This document shows positions 1-15,027 of a stretch of DNA of 64,000 nt, piece after piece. Source of the stretch: Colius striatus (Eukaryota > Chordata > Aves > Coliiformes > Coliidae); contig NC_084768.1 of assembly GCF_028858725.1 (NCBI RefSeq), positions 32,704,664 through 32,768,663 of the forward strand, given 5' to 3'. The position numbers and the translations under genes were made by a program. How positions within the stretch are numbered: position 1 is the first letter of the stretch; the number at the start of each line of letters is the position of its first letter. The notes under the pieces were generated by a model. The model made no database searches. It had not been told where the DNA came from and was given only the letters and a program-made list of their open reading frames with translations.

Positions 1-222
1 TGCTTAATGATGTCTAGACCACACTCATCTATACTGTTAGAAAACACTTCTTAACACCCTTTCACCACAGAATAATATTTAGTCATCTATCCTGATGAAG
101 ATTACTTAGAACTCTGAACAAATTCTTCTACAAATGTAGCCAAATAACATGACATCCTCCCTGTTAAGGAAAATAATGAAATACAGGACAAATTTGATTA
201 TTAACACACACAAAAATCATAC

Positions 223-4200
<3,978 letters not shown>

Positions 4201-5496
4201 GGCTGCGGTCGTCTGCCTGGCGCTCCTCCCGCGCCAAGAGACTCACTTCGGGGAGGAAGAAGCGAGCCCTGCCGTGAGGGAACAGACAAAATCCAGATGT
4301 CAGCGGCGACCCCCTGGAGAACGGCGGCTGTTTGGGAACGCCTCACGCCGCCGGACCCGCTTACATGTTCCCCAGCCCCTGGGGAGAGGAGACGAAGTGC
4401 TGCACGGCAGGGAGGAGGGGGAAGAGGGTATGAGGGAGCTGTCAGAAGGCACTCAGCCCTCCCCTGGCCGGAGACCGCCGGTGGCAGAACCCCAGAGCAG
4501 CTCCTTGTCCTACAGCGCGGCCTGGCTCGCAGCCAGAGCTGCGGAGGTGCCCCCGGCCCGAGCCGCCCCTGCGGACGCTGGGGGGGTGGGGGGGAAGCCT
4601 GACACCTGTCACTCTCCCTGCTCACCCCAGTGCCACCAGGAGTGGCCGCCAGGCCCCCTATGGCCGCCTCGCCTCCCTGTGAAGCGGTGCCCGCCTCAGC
4701 GATCCTACTTAATACTCACGAGCGAGCTCGGAGAGCGGCGGAGACGCAGCTCCCCGCTGAGAGCGACGGTCGCCCAGGCCGAGCGGAGCCGGGGCGGAGG
4801 CTGCAGCAGTCCGTCCGCCCTCGCCTGCTGCGGCAGCCCCGGGCTGGCCGGCCGGGCAGTCACTCACGCGCAAGGCAGCAGCCGCCACAGACTTAGCGGA
4901 ACCACCTTTTTCCTCCTCTTTTCTTGCTTTTATTAAAACAAAACTTTATTGGTTCCGCCGCGGCCGGGCACGGAGACGGGCGGTGCCGGCGCAGCTCCCG
5001 CGAGAGCGCAGGGCCCGCCCCGGCAGCTGTGCGCGGTGGCCAAGGCCGCCCCGAGCCGCGTCTGTCCCGCTCCGCCTCTCCCCGGCCTGGCCCCTCCCCG
5101 CTCCCTCTGCAGCCCGGCCTCTCCCCGCCCCCTCCCCGCCCCACGAGCAGAGGTGACTTCAGGAGCGACCTTCTGCCCGGGCGCTGCGGCGGCTGCGAGC
5201 GGGCGGGCGGAGTTTTCGGGTGGTTCTGGCACCGGAGCGGCCCAGGGCTGTCAGGAATGCGCAAGGTGGTGGTACCTGATCTTCTGCCCCTGCACTTACA
5301 GCTATAATGCCCGTCATCGCCTTTACATGTAGCTTGTGCGTACCGCCACGCGGGACCGCCCACCCCCCCGAAAGGAGGTTAAAGCTCCTAAACTAAGGCT
5401 CCGTGTGATTGAACGAGCATTCCGCTAAGGAAGATGTTAGTTACTTCAAAGGCTGCCTGACTTAACCCGGCTGGTGCCTTCGGGCCTACCCACTCC

Positions 5497-7031
5497 TTGC
5501 GAGCCGCCCCTTGGGGCTTCGTCTGCGTTCCCGCCCTCAGGCCTCAAGGGTCCCGGTGCGCAAGGGAACAGGGACCTCGGCGCGTGAGGGAGCCCTCAGC
5601 CGCCTCAACGGCAGGTGCGCGAGGAGCCCTCACGAGCGCGGGAGCGCTCAGCTGCCGCAGGAGCCCCGGCACGCGCGGGAGCCCTTAGCCGCCTCAAGGG
5701 CCGGGGCGCGAGGGAGCCCTCAGCCGCCTCGGGTGCGGGGGAGCCATCAGCCGCCTCAGGTGTGCGGGAGCCTTCAGGTGCGGGAGACCCCTCAGCTGCA
5801 CGCGGGATCCCTCAGCTGCCTCAGATGCGCGCGAGCCCTCAGCTGCCTCAGGAGCCCCGGCACGCGCAGGAGCCCTCAAACCGCCTCAAGGGCCGGGGCG
5901 CGAGGAAGCCCTCAGGTGTGCGCGGGAGCCCTCAGCCGTCTCAGGTGCGGGGAAGCCCTCAGCCGCCTCAGGTGTGCGGGAGCCATCAGCCGCCTCAGGT
6001 GTGCGCGGGACCCCTCAGGTGCTTCAGGTGCGCGGGAGCCCTCAGCCGCCTCAGGAGCCCCGGCACGCGCAGGAGCCCTCAAGCCGCCTCAAGTGCCGGG
6101 GCGCGAGGGAGCCTTCAGGTGCGTGCGGGAGCCCTCAGCTGGCTCAGGAGCCCTCAAGCCGCCTCAAGGGTAGGGGAGTGCGGGATCCCTCAGGTGTGCG
6201 CGGGATCCCTCAGCCGCCTCAGGTGTGCGGGAGCCTTCAGGTGCTTCAGGTGCGGGAGACCCCTCAGGTGCGCGCGGGATCCCTCAGATGCGCGCGAGCC
6301 CTCAGCTGCCTCAGGAGCCCCGGCACGCGCAGGAGCCCTCAAGCCGCCTCAAGGGCCGGGGCGCGAGGAAGCCCTCAGGTGTGCGCGAGGTGCCTCAGGT
6401 GTGTGCACGGGAGCCCTCGGCCTCCTCAGGTGTGGGGGAGCCCTCAGCCGCCTCAGGTGTGTGCACGGGAGCCCTCGGCCGCCTCAGGTGTGGGGGAGCC
6501 CTCAGCCGCCTCAGGTGTGCGCACGGGAGCCCTCGGCCGCCTCAGGTGTGGGGGAGCCCTCAGCCGCCTCAGGTGTGCGCACGGGAGCCCTCGGCCCCCT
6601 CAGGTGCGGGGGAGCCCTCAGCCGCCTCAGGTGTGTGCACGGGAGCCCTCGGCCGCCTCAGGTGTGGGGGAGCCCTCAGCCGCCTCAGGTGTGCGCACGG
6701 GAGCCCTCGGCCGCCTCAGGTGTGGGGGAGCCCTCAGCCGCCTCAGGTGTGCGCACGGGAGCCCTCGGCCGCCTCAGGTGCGGGGGAGCCATCAGCCTCC
6801 TCAGGGACCTCAGCACCCACAGGAGCCCTCAGACGCCTCAGGTGTGCACAGGAGCCTTCAGTTGCGGGGGAGCCCTCAGCCGCCTCAGGTGTGCCCGTGG
6901 GAGCCCTCAGGTGCTTAAGGTGCACGGGAGCCATCAGTCGCCTCAGGGACCTCAGCACCCACAGGAGCCCTCGGCCGTCTCAGGGACCTCAGCACCCACG
7001 GTAGCCCTCAGCCCCCTCAGGTGGGCTCTGA
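5497..7031. repeat. GC-rich minisatellite (VNTR-like) between AGL and FRRS1
   Basis: A tandem array built on a degenerate unit of about 25-31 bp, typified by GGGAGCCCTCAGCCGCCTCA plus a variable GT/GC-rich linker. The left part (to about 6390) is irregular, with interspersed blocks such as CCCCGGCACGCGCAGGAG. The right part is a clean higher-order array. The last 250 bp degrade into GGGACCTCAGCACCCAC variants. Open frames in all three plus-strand phases (up to 475 codons, overlapping each other) are repeat artefacts rich in A, P, S, R and G. Confidence 0.93.
6393..6811. repeat. 58-bp higher-order repeat block inside the minisatellite
   Basis: The landmark CACGGGAGCCCTCGG recurs at 6406, 6464, 6522, 6580, 6638, 6696 and 6754, exactly 58 bp apart each time. 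Each 58-bp unit joins two related subunits of about 31 and 27 bp: a CACGGGAGCCCTCGG type and a TGTGGGGGAGCCCTCAG type. Copies differ by only a few bases, mainly TGTGC versus GCGC, which suggests recent expansion or homogenisation. Confidence 0.93.
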
Positions 7032-10000
7032 CTCCATGCTGATAGGCTGCACTATCCAAAAAACATGATGTCACATAGATTTAGGTGCTTTATATAGTAT
7101 GACAAGAAGACTTTGGGGATCTGTCTTTGACTAGGAGGTAAGGTGGTTTAAAAAAAACAACAAAACTAAAAAAAAAGCCCAAAAAGTCATGTTTTGGAGC
7201 ATACTGCCATCTGAACTGTAGGCATCAGGCAGCTCTCATCATCACTTTGTACTGCAGAGTACATGAGGCAGTTGCTCCAGGCCTCTCACCACTGAAGCCA
7301 TTAACTGCACACTGCTGTAAAGGTCAGTCCTGCAGCTTTGGAAGGTCAGTCTATTTTTATTGCCTAGAACTACATTAAAAAAAACCACCAACATGCTTCT
7401 CAATTTACAGTCACTATGTTATACTGGGTTTTTTGGGGCTCTTTTTTTGCTTTTCAAAGGTGATAGATTTTGTGGAATTGAGAAGAGTCTGCAAAACAAT
7501 TAAGCATCTACTTCCAATCATCCCATGCATACCTTTATAATCACCCAGTTATGAAGAATTCAGGGGCAGGCCAAAGGCCTTGATATTAATGAAAACACTT
7601 CCACCCATTTAAAACCAAGTTTGTTAACTTTTGGTAGCTATTTTTTTTCTTTTCCCCCTTTACTTGTTCCTCCCTCTGAAATCTGTTGGTTCCTCATTAC
7701 AACTAGCATTTTTTGGTATTGTTGAGAAAGGTATTTATGTTGGTGTAAGTGAATATGTCAACTTTTATGCCCCTTTGAAAATATTAAGGTCCCTAGACTG
7801 GTGAACAGTACCTGTGTGTTTGCACTAAACATTCACTGAGGTGCTCTAACACTCACCTCAGTGAGGCTTACTTGGATATAATTCAAATGTGATACTTCCA
7901 ATCTGCATCATTCTACATGGATGTTTCCTGCTTATCCATCAGGATTCTCCCATCTTCCTTGTCTTTCCTAGCTCTCCTGGTATGCTGGCTGTTTTCTCCA
8001 AACTGGATGTTTCCTAGTACAGAAGATGCAACATGGGAATGGAAAATACAAGAAGCTCCAACAAACATGGGAAGTCATAGGACCAAAAAGAGATCTATAC
8101 CATCTCTTTGCTGTGATTCTCAGCAAACTTGAGTATTCTGAAGTGACTTAGCAGTTGGTCTGCCACAGAGCCTTGCACAAGTGCCTCTTCCCCCAGGCAT
8201 GCTGTTATCCTGTCACAAACTGTGGATGGGGTAAGATTTAGAAATGTCATGAACTGGTTATGCAGTTGAACAGTTCTAAGAGAAGAAGAGCAAATAAAGC
8301 CTATGCGACCAAGACCTTTGCATAGTTACCCTAAAGTGTTTGCTGAATGCCTTGTGAAAAGCAAGAAAAACCCAAAATGTATCCAAGTTCATGAAAAAAG
8401 ATTTTTAAGTTTCCGAAGACAGAAATCATTAGGAAAGCAAGCTAGCATGCAGCCTCCTGAGTCCCAGTCCTGACGCAGTTATTTTGACCAACATTTGTGA
8501 CTACTTAAACCAGATGTCAGCAGTTTAAACAAAGGTCTTGATCTACTACACAGAAAAAAAAGAAACAAAAAACCCCCAAATCTCTAAGCACTATTAAATC
8601 ACTTAGTAATTTTAAGAATATAATTTCATTTGCCTTCACTATGAAAAAAAAGACTGTTACAAAGATATTGAATTAGTATAGCAGGTCCCGTGATGAAGCT
8701 GAATCAGGAAAGCTGAGCAGACCACTCTGATCTTTTCTCTATCAACATCACCTCATGCTGGCACATCCCTGTGTTAATTTAGCAGACATAAATTGGGCAG
8801 GCTTTCTGTATATGGGAGTATATATACAGAGATATATAAGCAAAACATCAGTGCCCAAGTGCCAGCATTTAGCATTGCAGGTATTGTCCAGAACATAGCC
8901 ACAGCAGTCACTCATGGCATTTGCTACACTGGCATCAAAATGGTGGGTTTCTCTGTGGGTGGATTTGCAGTTTCTCTGATTGCAATGTAATATAACAGCA
9001 GAAAAAATCAATAGATGCTTTAAAATAAGAGTGGATACCATATAATATCATTATCGAGAAGTAATGTTCCAACTTTCTCCAGCACACTAACACTAGAATT
9101 CTTCAGTGCTTTTACATACACCTTCCTAGTGCTTCCTCCCACCTCCCTCCCTCCCTGCCTGCCTTCTTTTTTGCAATGCAGTACTACAGAGCACTCATTC
9201 TAACAGTGGTCTCAATACACTTCAGGGAGCCTAGACACTCGGTGTCAGATCACACTGGCATCACATTGCTTATGCCGGTTTTAAAGGTTAGGACTGTGAA
9301 GTGTGGGAACTCAGAGTACTTACATGACAGTGCAGGGTTTTTTTTAATAACAGAACAATAGATCTGAATAACAACAGTAAAAGAAGCCAGCTAGCACAGA
9401 GGGAACTTGACTGAACATCTAGCTATCTAAAATTAAAACCAGATTCCTTTAGCCTGTATGCAGGCTTCATGAAATTTACAGTAATAGCACAGTTTTTCTC
9501 AATGTCCCACACCCACGGCCTGTAAATTCATGAATTAACACTACTATTGTTTAAGCAATATAAAACTTCAGAGGGGTTGAATCTTCTGTCTAGCTGTTGT
9601 CTTCTAATGGTGAGATCTCATCCAGAAAACCTGATTTTAAAGGAAAGCTCCTTTTCTATAAAACTATATCTTTGCAATTTGATTTGACTGCAATCTTTCC
9701 CGTGAGTTGGATCTTTGTGATGCAGTGCCTGAGAAGCGCCCAGCAGGGATTTACAGACAGCCTTGGACATTCAAATCTAGTACCGACAGAAGATACTGGT
9801 CAGAGCATTGAAGTAACCACCTGTAGCTTAGGGTTTTTAAAAGTCCCTTCTCAATAGCTAAACAGGTTGCGATAGCCTGATAGTCAGTGAATGAATAGTA
9901 GGGTGGAATAAATATGTCTACATAGGTAAGAAGTCAAATGAGATGGAGAAATTAGGACACTGGTCTATGCAGTATGTTCATACCGAACGTGTAAATTCCC

Positions 10001-13000
10001 TTTCCTCTAGTTACTTGGGACTGTTGACCTTTCAATGGTGAGCCTGGTGTCATCATGAATTTTTTGATTGCAGAAATATTTTCGGTTTGTTTTTAATCCC
10101 ATCTTGGCCATTCCCTTGCTGTATGGCCCCAAATAATCAATGCTCCCTGCTTTCACTTCTGTATAAAGCTAAACCGCTATTAATTTTTAATCAAAAATTG
10201 TAAAATTCAGTGCATCTAACTTTAAAGAGGTACAAAGAAATTGTTTAGTTTCACGTTATGGATTGTGTAATGGGGTCTAAAGTACCTTTCAGTGGAGCTC
10301 TTACAGGTCAGTGTTTTTGCCAGCAAGCTTTTTGCTCCTTGTGAAATGGAATAATAGGATCTCATCACATCTCACTGATATAATGAGGTTAATAATCTGT
10401 AAAGGCACCACAGAAATGGTGAAAAATATAGAAAACTCAGTGGAGTTAATAATTCATTACTTTTATCAGATAAAACTTAAATAGTATGCATCAGATAAAG
10501 CAATGGCACACATCCCTTGAAGTCAGTAAAAATTATTTTACTGCAGCCCTTGATCCATTAATGTAATTGTGCTGTGCACTAGAGTAAGTGCGGACTCTTA
10601 AATAGTATCATAGCGCCTACACAGACGTGGCTCAAATCGGTATCAGGGAACCAAACCTAATTCTTTCATTTCAGATAAGCAGGGAAGTATTTTTTTAAAA
10701 AGAGTTCTCTGTAAGTCAAAGTTGATACACATTTTGGCAGGAAGCTATTTTATCAGCTGTTGATGTGTCGGAACTGAGACGGAAAATGAAAGTAGCTTTC
10801 TGCGCAGTCGAGTGGAAAATCTGGTTTTGCTTAGCGGCTGATGCCACCGGGTGGCTAGTTAGTGTAATTGACCGAGAGCTGTAAAACGCGTTCTTTTCTT
10901 ACCTCTAGGTAAACAAGCATTTTTGTATGAATAACTTTCCAAGCGTGAATTTTTGTGCGACGTTAAAAAAAAAATCGTGAAAGTAGAAAGCCCTGATTAA
11001 AAGAAAGGAATAAAGATCAAAGAAAAGCATACATAAAAAAGGATATCTCTGGAGGTCAGTGGAATACATTTATCTAGTTTGTGTGTTAACAGTAAGTCAG
11101 TTGTTAAAGCCAGTAAGTATGAAACAGTGCCAAAGCTCAAGGGAAAAAATTAATTATGGAGAAAAACATGTCATCCTACATTGTGACTTTTGTCGTCATT
11201 TATTTCCTTTTAGATGGTCAGGATTGTTTCACTGACTCAACATTCCTCTTTGGGGAAAAAAAAAAGCTACTGCAAGTTGCTTTGGTAGAAAAAAACCCTC
11301 CTATCTAAGGTAATAATACATTACTCTAATATGTATTTAGCTAAGATGATAAACCTGAGAAGCTTGAAAAATGCTGAAGTCTTGTAAGTGTAGGATACAC
11401 AAGAGAGAGGTGAATAAATGCGTTGGGACTTATTTCCATAGGAAGACTGATATCCTGCATGTATTTGGCTAAGTCTAAATGCACTTTTTCCAACATGTGT
11501 CTATATATAGAGATGGAAAACAACAGTAACAAAAGCTTCTTAGATCCAAGTTATCCGTCATCAAAACAATCTGACAGGGATGCAGCCTCTTTGGCCATCC
11601 CTTGGTTTGAACTCAGGCGGTGTTTTAATGTCTTGCCAGTAACATAGAGAAACTGTTTGCCTAGTGCACACATAAATGAATCTTGACCAAGGGCTGACCT
11701 TCTAAACTACCACTGTTTTCTTGTGGGGTTAGATTAATACCCAAGAGGAAAATTGATTGCATGGAACCACATAATAAAATGGGTTCTCTTCAGACCTAGC
11801 TTCAATGGTTTATTGTTTTCCATAGTACTTTAGGCTTAAAAAAAATAGCATAGCTATCAGCATATGCCTTAGACCACAACATTTAATTTCCAAAATTGTA
11901 TGCACTTTACTTAATTGTCTTCTTAGTTCTTAAGCAACAGGAATTCCCCTTTATGTACTCAGCATGAAGTCTCCTTTATGAAATTGCTGTTACTTTCAAA
12001 ATTATAAGCTTGCAGTTGTTTTGAGGTCCTGCAGCAAACTATGCAAAAAAAGTCATCAGCTTCTTTTCATCTTAGATGCTGTGTTGTTCATTTGCCACTT
12101 GTCGTTGTCATCCACTAACATAGTTCAGCAGTAATTACAGGACTTTCTCTTCAGGCTTGCAGGAAGATTAGAAACCACCTCGCAGCCCTCTGTGTGTCTA
12201 GCCAATGATTTGGTTAAGCTAGAGCTTGATAGCTCTTTGTCAATAGTAACATCTTCCAAAACAAGAGAAGCTATAAAATGAGAACCAAAACAATATTCTC
12301 ACCCACTTTACCTTTCATAGAGGACTGAATACATTAAATGGAATCCAGTTTCCAACAGGATTGTACCTTGCATTTTCATTTCTCCTTGTGAGTCTCAACG
12401 AGAAAGTTACTTCCATAAATTCTTATATTTGTAACAACGTTTTAGAAGCATACACCCCATTTTGTCAATGGGCCAAGACCCTAAAATAAGATCTTAAAAC
12501 TATTGTCAGAATATTGGCCATCGTGGTCACCAGGGTTTTGATACTCTAAACGTATCTATATTAGTATTTGTCATACTAATAATGTGTCTGCAAGGATGGC
12601 TCGTTTTAATCATCATTAATTAATAACACACAAGCACTTAATAAAGCATATATATTCTCAGGCTTACAATTTTGAGGACTTTATGAATGGCTGTTGTAAA
12701 CTGATTACTTTTTTTTCACCCCAGCTAGGGGGAAAATATCCATATCTAAATTTAACCTATTGATTATGTGTTGTGTTTCTTCAATTGCTGCACATTTGCT
12801 GAGTTCTCAGCTTCCCGGTGACTTCCATGAGCAAGATAATAGAAGTGTAACAGTTAAATAACTGCCTGATTAGGCAAAGTAATTAATTATTCTTTTCCAC
12901 ATTATATGTATTTGGTAATAAACTATTCCAGAGCACCTCAATGGTCAATACTGCTTCTATAGAAACTGAGAAAGCAGTATGTCACTAACAGTGAATTTTC

Positions 13001-13420
13001 AAGTCTGATATATTTTAGTAGATAGTACTTTTAAAGAAAACATGACTAAATTAACAGTATTGAGATCACTTCTCAACTTCTCAAACCTACTAATAAGTAA
13101 CTGAATTATCAGAGCCCTCCACACAACGTGTTTGTTAACACCAACACAAAATCTCTATTCGTGGGAGAGCAAAATTCCCTTTGGGTTTTCATTAACTAAT
13201 TGAGGGGCTTTGTGAGCAGTTGAGGACTTTGAACAAACCAAAGAAAACCAGAACTCGGAGAAGCCTGTGTGAGTAACCCCAGTTACAGCCAGTACGTGTT
13301 TGCTTGCTTGATAAGAAAAAGCCGATTTTGCAAGGTTGTGTACGTGAGCACATTTAGGCCTACCAGTAGCACCACCAACGAGCTCTGCAAGCTTTTACAA
13401 GGACAATCTCTCGGTAAAGC
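7032..13420. other. Intergenic region between the minisatellite and the FRRS1 promoter
   Basis: About 6.4 kb of mostly AT-rich sequence with short homopolymers, a CT-rich CCTCC run near 9137-9165 and a TATATA-rich patch near 8815-8840. No exon with coding similarity, RNA gene or full mobile element was recognised. Open frames here are below 100 codons and resemble nothing known to me. Confidence 0.6.
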
Positions 13421-13429
13421 ACGGGGCAA

Positions 13430-13964
13430 GACCCTGATTGCAAACCTCGGACATTCATCAACGTCTCCAGCAGTTGGAGACTGCAAAGAAACGCCATGCC
13501 CTTAACGCGTTTCACAGCAAGCCACTTTTTCCGAGGACTCACTCTGGACAGCGACTTGGGCGAGAACCGGGGGCGTTTCCAACACACCGTTTCGCGTCTC
13601 TCCGGGCTCCCCCGCCGGCAGCACGGCACGCCCCGCCCCGCCCCGAGCAGCGTGCGAGCCCGGTGCTCAGAGCCCACCCGGACGCCTCGGCTAGTCGCCG
13701 GCACCCAGTCGGGCGTCTCGCCGTCGGACACGAGTGGCAGCCGGCCCCGCAGCCTGAGAAGACCCCGGAGCCGCAGAGGGGCTGGAGCAGAGAAAGGGGT
13801 GGGCCGGGCCAGCCCGTCTGCCTGCTGCTTTCCCACCGCCCTTTCCTGCGGGCGAGCCGCCGGAGAGCGGAGCGCACGGCTGCCTGGAGAGAGTAGTGCA
13901 CGGCGGGCGGGGCTGTCGTAACTGAGAAGCGGCTGTGGCTCCAGAGCGCTTTGCTTAAACTGAC
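13430..13964 (+). promoter_or_regulatory. CpG island, probable FRRS1 promoter and first non-coding exon
   Basis: A GC- and CpG-rich block with consecutive GC boxes at 13631-13645 (CCCCGCCCCGCCCCG) and a GGGCGGGGC box at 13905-13913. A good donor (TGAC/GTGAGT) at 13964/13965 could end a 5' UTR exon. It lies 4.1 kb upstream of the FRRS1 start codon on the same strand, and no other gene is available to own it. The transcription start is not determined. Confidence 0.7.
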
Positions 13965-14878
13965 GTGAGTGCTCAAAGCGTGGATGCTGTAAGCTTTTTG
14001 AAAACTATATATGCTTAATAGAATATCTCACCAGCCATGAGCCAAAGTAAAAGCTGGTGAAGATTTAAAAGCGCTTTGTAGCTGCTGGCTTTCATGCAGG
14101 CATCTCTGAATTGCTTTAGAGAAGGTAAACTATGACTTCTTTTATCTCCAGGGGACACCAACCGTGTTTGTCTTGTGTCTTTATTGTTTCTTCATTACTG
14201 TGCCTAGGAGATGGTTGTATGATAACTGTTACAGTAAACGTGCTGCTGCTGTAGTTGAATTTGCTTTTTGGGGGCTAAGAAAATGTAATTTAGGCCAGAC
14301 TGTAACTTTAGGTTCTTCATATAGGTAAGAGTTTGAAAGGTTGAGGCCTTAAACTTTATATGCAGAGCAGTTGCCCAACAGAAAGTTAAATAAACAACTG
14401 AACAGGGCATAATCCTTGTCTCTTGTTCATTCTTGATGGGATTTATGGAAAAAAGGACAAACACCATATTCCTTTGTAAGATTGCTTATCCCTCTTCTAA
14501 AAGGAAATGTCTCTTTGATAGGGAGTAGAGACATAACAAGCTTTAGAAGCATCCTGCAAATTTGTATCAACTTGTACTTTCAGGAAGAAGTTCTCAAAAG
14601 CTGTGGTTTGTTTGGTTTGTTTGATTTCCCCCCCAACTGCACCAGAACATAATTAAAATAATTATTTAATATGAAACTCTCAGGGTTCTGTGGAAGTGCA
14701 TGACTGCGAAAGCAAAGGCAGCTGCAGAGTCAGTGCTTCCTGACAACTTCATGCCTTTCAGCTGAAGTGTAGGGTGTTATGGCCTTAGCTTGGGAAGCTG
14801 TATAAAACGTGTGTTTGAACTAAAGTGTGCTCTCAGGAAGGTTTCCTTTTTTTATGAGTGTACTGTTTCTTCTTTCAG

Positions 14879-15027
14879 ACACGCTTCCTCTGATCTTGTA
14901 TTTGATAAAAGTTAATACTGTTGGGTACAAGCGATTACAGTGTAATATAAGTTGTCTCACTATAAGTAGAAAGCCAATGGCATTTTTACTTGGACTTGGT
15001 CACTGTGAGAGAAGGCCTGGCTCTAAG
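14879..15027 (+). other. FRRS1: Candidate upstream FRRS1 exon (5' UTR or N-terminal extension)
   Basis: A pyrimidine-rich acceptor (TTTCTTCTTTCAG, ending 14878) and a strong donor (AAG/GTAAGTA, 15027/15028) bound 149 bp. Spliced to 18107, the frame holding ATG 14977 stays open for 17 codons (MAFLLGLGHCERRPGSK) and joins the FRRS1 start in phase. The exon is a prediction from splice signals only. The main start is better placed at 18107 because the known protein has the same distance from Met to the mature N-terminus. Confidence 0.4.

Noticed and set aside
5615-7042. 475-codon plus-strand open frame rich in A, P, S, G and R
   Set aside because: It lies wholly in the minisatellite, other frames are equally open, and composition just mirrors the repeat.
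8748-9041. 97-codon minus-strand and 65-codon plus-strand frames in the intergenic region
   Set aside because: Short, overlapping and unlike any protein I know.
13360-13976. Open frames of 141-158 codons on both strands
   Set aside because: They fall in the second CpG island. Frames on both strands overlap and none resembles a protein; the region is better explained as the FRRS1 promoter and 5' UTR.
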